This document shows, piece after piece, positions 6,841-11,445 of a stretch of DNA of 11,445 nt. Made by a program: the position numbers and the translations under genes. The stretch comes from Halovenus sp. (GTDB lineage: Archaea; Halobacteriota; Halobacteria; Halobacteriales; Haloarculaceae), in NCBI GenBank assembly GCA_003551945.1, contig PUNZ01000098.1, positions 1 to 11,445 on the forward strand, given 5' to 3'. Positions within the stretch are counted from its first letter, which is position 1, and each line of letters begins with the position of its first letter. The notes under the pieces were generated by a model. The model was not told the origin of the DNA. It did no database searches and worked only from the letters and a program-made list of their open reading frames with translations.

Positions 6841-8319
6841 TCAGTTCCTGTGTCGTTCCCAAAAGGAGCGAGAATACAACGAGACTGCAGTTCCGTTTGG
6901 CGCACGTGAGAGTAAACTGACAAGGATAAATGTGCTGTAAGCGACAAGTACCCCCACAAAACCGTAGTGCATTCCAAACGTGAACGCTGCAGGGATAACG
7001 CCAATCTCTGGGAACAGCAAAATCGTCACGCCGGGACCAAAGATAAGCGAGGCAATCGCTCCCGTCTTTGTCGCCTGTGTCCAGTAGACCCCGAGGAAAA
7101 TTGGGGCGGTTGTGGTGGCAAACCCAACGACCGCAAACTCAATGAGCGGGAAGATACCCGCTGGCTGAACGAGTGCCAACAAAACGGCGAGGACGACAAG
7201 CACAAAAACCAATGTCTGAGTTGCACGTACTTCCTCACGAGCGGTTGCATCTGGATGGATGAACTCTCGATAGACATCCCGACTCAGCATCGAACTCATC
7301 GTCAACGCGACGGAGTCCGCCGTCGACATAATTGCGGCCGTTGCACCCGCCATGACGATACCGAAGACAATCGGGTGAGTCAACGTCTCGACCAGCAACG
7401 GGATGACGTAATCGGGCTCAGGCGGTTCGGGAATGACGCCGACCGACCAGACACCAAGAACAGCGCCGAAGAAGTAAATCGGAACAGCAACGATGGCGAA
7501 CAAAAAGCCAGAATCACGCATGATTTTGGCGTTGCCTGCCGAGAAGTATCGTTGGATTGTATGCGGGTACCCGGGAACGCCGACAGCGAATGCCAGCGCA
7601 GCAGTCATCACAAACAGCGGCGTCCAGAGTTCTGCCGGTCCAACGATATCGAATAGCCCTGGGATTTCCTGAGAGGCTGACTCCGCAATCTCCGTACTAT
7701 CGCGGATGAACATGACGTAGGCGACGACAGCGGCCAACACACCAAACAGAACGGTCGACTGCACGGCATCCGACCAGATAACGCCGCGATAGCCCGCAAT
7801 GTGGATGTACAGAATCATGAACACCGCCATCAGCAAAACAGCCCAAGTGAACGGAATGTCGATAAGCGCATCAAGTGCAACACCGCCGCCAAAAAGCTGT
7901 CCAGCGAGCATCGCCAGCATGAAAATACCGGTGACGGACAGGTAGATGACGCCAAGCACTGGGCTCTCGTACCGAACCCGGATATACTCCGCCGGTGTGA
8001 CGATATCGTGTTCGTTTCCGATGCGATAGAGTGCAACCCCAACGGAGGCGAAAAAGAGGGTGTAAAAGACGGCGGCAATGCTCAGAAACGAGAACGGGCC
8101 GAGCCCGCCCTGTGAGGTGTCAGCACCGATGCCGAACACGGTAAAGGCACTCAGGACCGTCGCTGCAAGCGTGAGGCCAAGCACGAGCGTTCCGACGCCA
8201 CGGTCGGCGAGATAGAAATCTGCCGGTGTGTATTTGGTGAATCTAGCGGCATACACGCCAATCAAAAAGACCAGAAACAGGTAGGTGAAAAAGACCGCCT
8301 GCGCGATGGTTATCGGCAT
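6841..8319 (-). CDS. sodium:solute symporter (SSS family)
   Basis: From ATG at 8319 it is a 492-residue membrane protein with about 13 hydrophobic helices, typical of SSS transporters that couple solute uptake to sodium entry. Recognisable features are the N-terminal ADFYLADRGVG at 33-43, GYRGVIWSDAVQ at 176-187, the VPGYPHTIQRYFSA segment at 248-261 resembling the PanF/PutP branch, and AAIMSTADSVALTMSSMLSRD at 328-348, whose Ser/Thr residues contribute to the sodium site. The substrate cannot be named; small carboxylates or amino acids are likely. The frame is open 17 residues further, but a strong GGAGGA Shine-Dalgarno at 8328-8333 and the upstream gene ending one base away fix the start. 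It is co-transcribed with the small membrane protein before it. Confidence 0.95.
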   Translation of the reverse strand: MPITIAQAVFFTYLFLVFLIGVYAARFTKYTPADFYLADRGVGTLVLGLTLAATVLSAFTVFGIGADTSQGGLGPFSFLSIAAVFYTLFFASVGVALYRIGNEHDIVTPAEYIRVRYESPVLGVIYLSVTGIFMLAMLAGQLFGGGVALDALIDIPFTWAVLLMAVFMILYIHIAGYRGVIWSDAVQSTVLFGVLAAVVAYVMFIRDSTEIAESASQEIPGLFDIVGPAELWTPLFVMTAALAFAVGVPGYPHTIQRYFSAGNAKIMRDSGFLFAIVAVPIYFFGAVLGVWSVGVIPEPPEPDYVIPLLVETLTHPIVFGIVMAGATAAIMSTADSVALTMSSMLSRDVYREFIHPDATAREEVRATQTLVFVLVVLAVLLALVQPAGIFPLIEFAVVGFATTTAPIFLGVYWTQATKTGAIASLIFGPGVTILLFPEIGVIPAAFTFGMHYGFVGVLVAYSTFILVSLLSRAPNGTAVSLYSRSFWERHRN

Positions 8320-8320
8320 C

Positions 8321-8560
8321 TTATCGGTCCTCCGTTGCTCCAGCGTACAAACCGACGGCCAGCCACGCAATGACGAACATCACCGCAATGACACCCAGTT
8401 GCGCCCAGAGCCACGCCGGCAGGCCCAGAGAGAGTTCCGTCCACTCCGCAACGAGATATTGGTGGCCAGCGGCAAGCCCGAGCATCCCCCCAACGAGAAG
8501 AACAATCACGTACCGAACCAGCGGCGGTTGCCGAATCCGGTCTAAGATGGTCTCACTCAT
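8321..8560 (-). CDS. small two-helix membrane protein paired with the symporter
   Basis: This 79-residue protein has two predicted membrane helices, about residues 16-33 and 48-72, with short polar ends. The second helix begins GLPAWLWAQLG, reminiscent of the DUF3311 family, whose members often precede SSS symporters. Comparable small partners in bacteria are YhdT with PanF and YjcH with ActP. A role as accessory subunit or stabiliser of the symporter is inferred from the one-base gap to it. No Shine-Dalgarno is seen at the ATG at 8560. The family assignment is tentative; the gene itself is firm because of the tight coupling. Confidence 0.85.
   Translation of the reverse strand: MSETILDRIRQPPLVRYVIVLLVGGMLGLAAGHQYLVAEWTELSLGLPAWLWAQLGVIAVMFVIAWLAVGLYAGATEDR
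8328..8333 (-). promoter_or_regulatory. Shine-Dalgarno site of the symporter
   Basis: The minus strand reads GGAGGA eight bases before the ATG at 8319, within the last codons of the upstream small gene. Internal genes of haloarchaeal operons commonly use such sites, so it supports both the start and the two-gene operon. Confidence 0.7.
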
Positions 8561-8621
8561 CGTAATCTACCCGTTCGTGTGGCTGACGCTCACATAACAC
8601 CAGCGGTCTCGGTTCACAGTC

Positions 8622-8637
8622 GTCTGAAGGGACAGAC
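8622..8637. terminator. short hairpin just past the ACAD gene
   Basis: Perfect five-base arms GTCTG and CAGAC enclose a six-base loop, eight bases beyond the acyl-CoA dehydrogenase stop and within the 84-base gap to the next gene. It could end transcription, but there is no T-run following it on the minus strand, which archaeal terminators usually need, so the role is uncertain. Confidence 0.25.
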
Positions 8638-8644
8638 ACGAGAT

Positions 8645-9865
8645 TCAATATCCGTCGAAGCGCAACACCGGTTCTAATTCGTCCGGGTCGATATCCTCGA
8701 ACGCCTCACGTGCAATCGTTCGTAAGTGGACCTCATCAGCCCCGTCGACGATGCGGAACGCCCGAATACTCTCGTAGAAATCAGCAATGGGAAGGTCCTT
8801 GCCAATCCCGTTGCCGCCACAGTATTGCAATGCGGTGTCGATAGCGTCCTGAGTCACCTGTGCAGCAAACACTTTGCTCATCGAGACTTCCAGTCGCGCC
8901 TGTTCGCCCGCCGCAATCTGCTCTGCTGCCTGACGAACCAGCGCGCGGGCGGCCTGCACTTCGGTTTCACGCTGAGCAATCTCGAATCTCGCGTGCTGTT
9001 TTTCCGAAATGGAGGAGCCGAACGCTTCCCGTTCGCTAATGTACGTTCGTGCGACTTTGAGCGCGCGCATCGCCATCCCGGAAAAACGCATGCAGTGAGT
9101 CAGTCGGGCAGGGCCGAGGCGTTCTTGAACGTGCATGAATCCTGCCCCTTCCTGTCCAAGGAGGTGTTCTTCAGGGACTCGCACGTTATTGTACTTAATT
9201 TCGGCGTGTCCCGCACCGTGGAGTTCGCTCCCCATATGTGGAACGTCCCGAATAATTTCGACGCCAGGTGCCTCCGCCGGGACGAGGAAAACCGAACATC
9301 CCTGATACGGGTGAACATCTTGATTCGTGCGGGCAAAGACCAGCAGAATATCCGCGCGAATGCCGTTTGTCGTCCACCACTTATGTCCGTTGATGACCCA
9401 CTCGTCGCCGTCTTTTTCTGCCGTCGTCTGTATCATCTTCGGGTCCGAACCGGCCCCCTGCATCGGCTCGGTCATCGAAAAGCCGGAGTGAATCTCTCCG
9501 TCAACGAGCGGTTCAAGATACTCCTCTTTTTGGAGGTCACTGCCGTGCATTTCAAGCAAATGCATATTGCCTTCATCCGGCGCGTCGACGCGCATCGCAG
9601 CAGGGCCAAGAATCGACCGCCCTGCTTGTTCAAACGTCGGTAAGAGGTCATCGAAATCGACACCCATTCCCCCGTGCTCTTCGGCAATCTGCGGTGCGTA
9701 GATACCGTACTCGCGCGCCGCTTGCTGGAGTTCCTTGATAGTCGATGCTGACGCCGTTGTCCCGCCAGCAAGTTCTCGCTCGCGCGGGATGACGACTTCG
9801 TCCATCAACCGCTCTGCCCGCTCAGCAAGTTCCAGTGCCCGCTCCGAATCAGTGAACGTGAACAT
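8645..9865 (-). CDS. acyl-CoA dehydrogenase, ACAD10/11-like
   Basis: A 406-residue flavoprotein that oxidises an acyl-CoA at the alpha-beta bond, passing electrons to ETF. The three ACAD domains are present: helical N-terminal (1-125), beta middle with FSMTEPMQGAGSDP at 129-142 and WVINGHKWWTTNG at 156-168, and helical C-terminal with CGGNGIGKDLPI at 349-360. The catalytic position near the C-terminus reads RIVDGADEVHLRTIAR, with Asp374 in place of the Glu of medium- or short-chain enzymes. The DGxDEVH pattern is characteristic of the ACAD10/ACAD11 group, which includes long-chain or branched and hydroxylated substrates. The exact substrate is unknown. It has its own leaderless promoter at 9890-9897. 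No other beta-oxidation gene is adjacent. Confidence 0.94.
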   Translation of the reverse strand: MFTFTDSERALELAERAERLMDEVVIPRERELAGGTTASASTIKELQQAAREYGIYAPQIAEEHGGMGVDFDDLLPTFEQAGRSILGPAAMRVDAPDEGNMHLLEMHGSDLQKEEYLEPLVDGEIHSGFSMTEPMQGAGSDPKMIQTTAEKDGDEWVINGHKWWTTNGIRADILLVFARTNQDVHPYQGCSVFLVPAEAPGVEIIRDVPHMGSELHGAGHAEIKYNNVRVPEEHLLGQEGAGFMHVQERLGPARLTHCMRFSGMAMRALKVARTYISEREAFGSSISEKQHARFEIAQRETEVQAARALVRQAAEQIAAGEQARLEVSMSKVFAAQVTQDAIDTALQYCGGNGIGKDLPIADFYESIRAFRIVDGADEVHLRTIAREAFEDIDPDELEPVLRFDGY

Positions 9866-9889
9866 CTAGCTGCAGTTTGGGCCAGAATT

Positions 9890-9897
9890 GCATAAAA
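9890..9897 (-). promoter_or_regulatory. TATA element of the acyl-CoA dehydrogenase gene
   Basis: The minus strand reads TTTTATGC centred about 28 bases before the ATG at 9865, with no Shine-Dalgarno, in the 103-base gap after the MFS gene. The spacing fits a leaderless transcript independent of the transporter. Confidence 0.6.
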
Positions 9898-9968
9898 CCC
9901 CGAGAAATCGCTGCATGCGGCCGTATTTGGAAACGTACAGTGCGTTTGTTAGAGTTGCTTATTGGCAA

Positions 9969-11180
9969 TTACGTGGTCGCTCTGGGCAACCGGAGGACAA
10001 TGAGCGCCGCAACCGCCGAGAGCGCAGCGAGAATATAAAATGCCTCGTTGAAATAGCCTGCATCAGCAATCCAGCCAAACGCGACCGGACTCCCAGCGGC
10101 AAGGAGGAAAAAAGTGGTACGAGAAATCCCAAGGCCAGTGTTTTGTACGGCTGGGTCGAGCGCGACCGTCATATACGCCAACACGACGGTCCCTTGTCCA
10201 GCTTTGAACGAAATAATTGCGGTCACAATGAGCAGCGAAATAGCACCATCGACAAGCGGCAACAAGGCGAATCCGGCGCCGGAGACTACGGTGATAACGA
10301 ACAACGTCGTTCTAACTCCAACCCGGTCATAGGCGTTACCTGAAAGCGGTCTGAAAACAATTCCGAAGGCAAAAAACAGCGCAAACAGCGTGTTGGCTAT
10401 CCCAGGAGAAAGCCCCTTTATCTCGATAAGGTATGTCGGGTAAAAGCCAACAAACGCCTGACTAATCGCAAGGACGAACGTCATGATAACCGTTCCAAGG
10501 AGTAACGGCGGCGAACGCATCGCCCGGTAGATATCTGTGAGTCGCTCTTTCGTCAACCCATCCGAGGAGGGTTGCTCCGGCGCAGTGTGACGCGGAACGA
10601 CGACCCAAAGTGCCACAGCAACGATAACAAACACTGGCATCAGAACACCCAGCCCGAGTTGCCAGGCTGTCGCCGCGGCAATGAAGCCAACGACGGGCGG
10701 TAAAATGGTATTGCCAACATCGCCGATTGCACCCAAAAATCCGTGGACAGTCCCGACTTGGTCGGGATAGACATCTGCCAACGCGGTTAATCTGACGACT
10801 CCAAATAACGCAATCGCAAAGCCAAGCAGTGCGGTCCCGACGAAGAGGAGAATCGGTGACTGTCCGAGAACTATTAACGCAATCGTCCCGGCAGCAATCG
10901 CCATACTCGCGGCGAGCGTTATCTTTTCGCCGAAGCGGTCGCCCATCATTCCCCCAGGGATTTGCCCAAGGGCATACGCCAGCCAGAGGACCGTCAGGAG
11001 AAATCCAGCGACGGTCAACGAGAGGTCATAATAGGCACGGAGCGATGGTAACAATACCGGATACGCCATCCGAATCCCAATGGAGAGGAACCAGCCGGCA
11101 GAGATAGCGATAAAAATTGGTAATCGGTCGTCGCGGATATGATGGGACAGTCCTGTCCGGACCGAATCGACTCCTTGCAC
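9969..11180 (-). CDS. major facilitator superfamily transporter
   Basis: A 403-residue integral membrane protein with about 12 hydrophobic helices in two halves, separated by a polar loop near residues 200-230. The loop after helix 2 carries GGMMGDRFGEK (about 75-85), the MFS motif A, and a weaker repeat GNAYDRVG lies in the second half. Such carriers move small solutes by proton or sodium coupling or exchange; the substrate is unknown, with organic anions and drugs both possible. The start is GTG at 11180: it is the first usable start after an in-frame stop about 55 bases upstream, and the next ATG (residue 38) would remove helix 1. No Shine-Dalgarno is seen; AATTAC lies at about -29. It is divergent from the S10-like gene and 103 bases upstream of the ACAD. 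Confidence 0.92.
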   Translation of the reverse strand: MQGVDSVRTGLSHHIRDDRLPIFIAISAGWFLSIGIRMAYPVLLPSLRAYYDLSLTVAGFLLTVLWLAYALGQIPGGMMGDRFGEKITLAASMAIAAGTIALIVLGQSPILLFVGTALLGFAIALFGVVRLTALADVYPDQVGTVHGFLGAIGDVGNTILPPVVGFIAAATAWQLGLGVLMPVFVIVAVALWVVVPRHTAPEQPSSDGLTKERLTDIYRAMRSPPLLLGTVIMTFVLAISQAFVGFYPTYLIEIKGLSPGIANTLFALFFAFGIVFRPLSGNAYDRVGVRTTLFVITVVSGAGFALLPLVDGAISLLIVTAIISFKAGQGTVVLAYMTVALDPAVQNTGLGISRTTFFLLAAGSPVAFGWIADAGYFNEAFYILAALSAVAALIVLRLPRATT

Positions 11181-11275
11181 GTGACTTTTGAGGCTTTGCT
11201 GCCGGGGTAATTGACGATTGCGTTCGCCATGCCATCAGTAAGGTGAAACAATGGTTGGACCACAGATGCGAATGG

Positions 11276-11282
11276 ATTTAAC
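11276..11282 (+). promoter_or_regulatory. TATA element of the S10-like gene
   Basis: The plus strand reads ATTTAAC centred 27 bases before the ATG at 11306, and there is no Shine-Dalgarno. It supports both the reality and the start of the partial gene at the right edge. The divergent MFS start lies at 11180, so the 125-base gap serves both. Confidence 0.6.
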
Positions 11283-11305
11283 AGCGGGTAGCCGAAGAGT
11301 GGGAT

Positions 11306-11445
11306 ATGCCATTCGTCACTCGCCTCACCCTCAAAAGCGGCGATAGCGACCTGCTTGAATCCGTTGCAACCGATATCAAAGAGCGGGCCGAGCGAAAAGG
11401 AGTCCAGTTGAAAGGACCACACGCGAACCCACCGACGAGACATAG
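11306..11445 (+). CDS. uS10-like ribosomal-family protein, N-terminal part (runs off window)
   Basis: ATG at 11306 opens a frame that is still open at the last base, giving 46 full codons. The product begins MPFVTRLTLKSGDSDLLES and continues with DIKERAERKGVQLKGPHANP. This has the layout of ribosomal protein S10: a first beta strand, a helix (about 15-32), then a GPxxxPP segment corresponding to the GPIPLPTK turn of uS10. Haloarchaea carry a second S10-like protein, often annotated as uS10/mL48 family, beside the canonical one, and the opening here resembles it. Whether it binds the ribosome is not known to me. Only about half the expected length is visible. It is the only confident gene on the plus strand. 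Confidence 0.7.
   Translation, partial: MPFVTRLTLKSGDSDLLESVATDIKERAERKGVQLKGPHANPPTRH

Noticed and set aside
6967..7656. 229-codon plus-strand open frame antisense to the symporter
   Set aside because: The product is a very basic, Arg- and Asn-rich sequence with no fold signature, and the minus strand holds a clear SSS symporter.
8320..8370. 17-residue N-terminal extension of the symporter
   Set aside because: It would overlap the preceding gene and precede the usual first helix; the strong Shine-Dalgarno at 8328-8333 points to 8319.
8726..9643. 305-codon plus-strand open frame antisense to the acyl-CoA dehydrogenase
   Set aside because: The opposite strand encodes a complete ACAD with all family motifs. 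The antisense product is rich in Arg, His and Cys, unlike haloarchaeal proteins, and has no recognisable motif. Long antisense frames are common in such codon usage.
11015..11443. 142-codon minus-strand frame across the MFS start and the S10-like gene
   Set aside because: It overlaps two better supported genes in other frames and has no domain features; the divergent promoters in the gap explain the region.

Overview
The window reads as chromosomal DNA of a halophilic archaeon (class Halobacteria) of moderate GC content. The predicted proteins are strongly acidic. One carries a Tat-type lipoprotein signal and another an archaeal type IV pilin N-terminus. Several genes have a TATA-like element centred 26-30 bases before the start codon and no Shine-Dalgarno sequence, the usual arrangement of leaderless haloarchaeal transcripts. 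The genus cannot be fixed from sequence reading alone.

Layout: ten confident genes lie on the minus strand and one partial gene on the plus strand, plus one doubtful small ORF. From right to left (the direction of minus-strand transcription): an S10-like ribosomal-protein gene enters the right edge on the plus strand (from 11306, cut off). Divergent from it is a 12-helix-type MFS transporter (9969-11180). Next come an acyl-CoA dehydrogenase of the ACAD10/11-like type (8645-9865), a 79-residue two-helix membrane protein (8321-8560) coupled to a sodium:solute symporter (6841-8319), methionine-R-sulfoxide reductase msrB (6367-6771), a Tat lipoprotein of unknown function (5366-6316), a type IV pilin-like protein (4765-5247), EPSP synthase aroA (3416-4696), chorismate synthase aroC (2142-3365), and an alpha/beta hydrolase (1105-2145) whose start overlaps the aroC stop. 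After a 426-base AT-rich gap there is a second, paralogous alpha/beta hydrolase (1-678), cut by the left edge before its catalytic Asp and His.

The clearest functional unit is aroA-aroC. These enzymes catalyse the last two steps of the shikimate pathway, in reaction order, with a hydrolase gene attached to the end. aroC also has a good leaderless promoter of its own. The small membrane protein and the symporter form a second unit: the symporter start lies one base past the upstream stop and has a strong Shine-Dalgarno inside the upstream gene.

I found no tRNA, rRNA, CRISPR array, insertion sequence or phage gene. The points most worth a second look are the diverged tandem hydrolase pair, a 21-base operator-like palindrome over the expected aroA promoter, the S10-like gene at the edge, the Asp-for-Glu ACAD, and a small AT-rich ORF in the gap between the hydrolases. 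Nothing here amounts to a clear new defence or mobile system.
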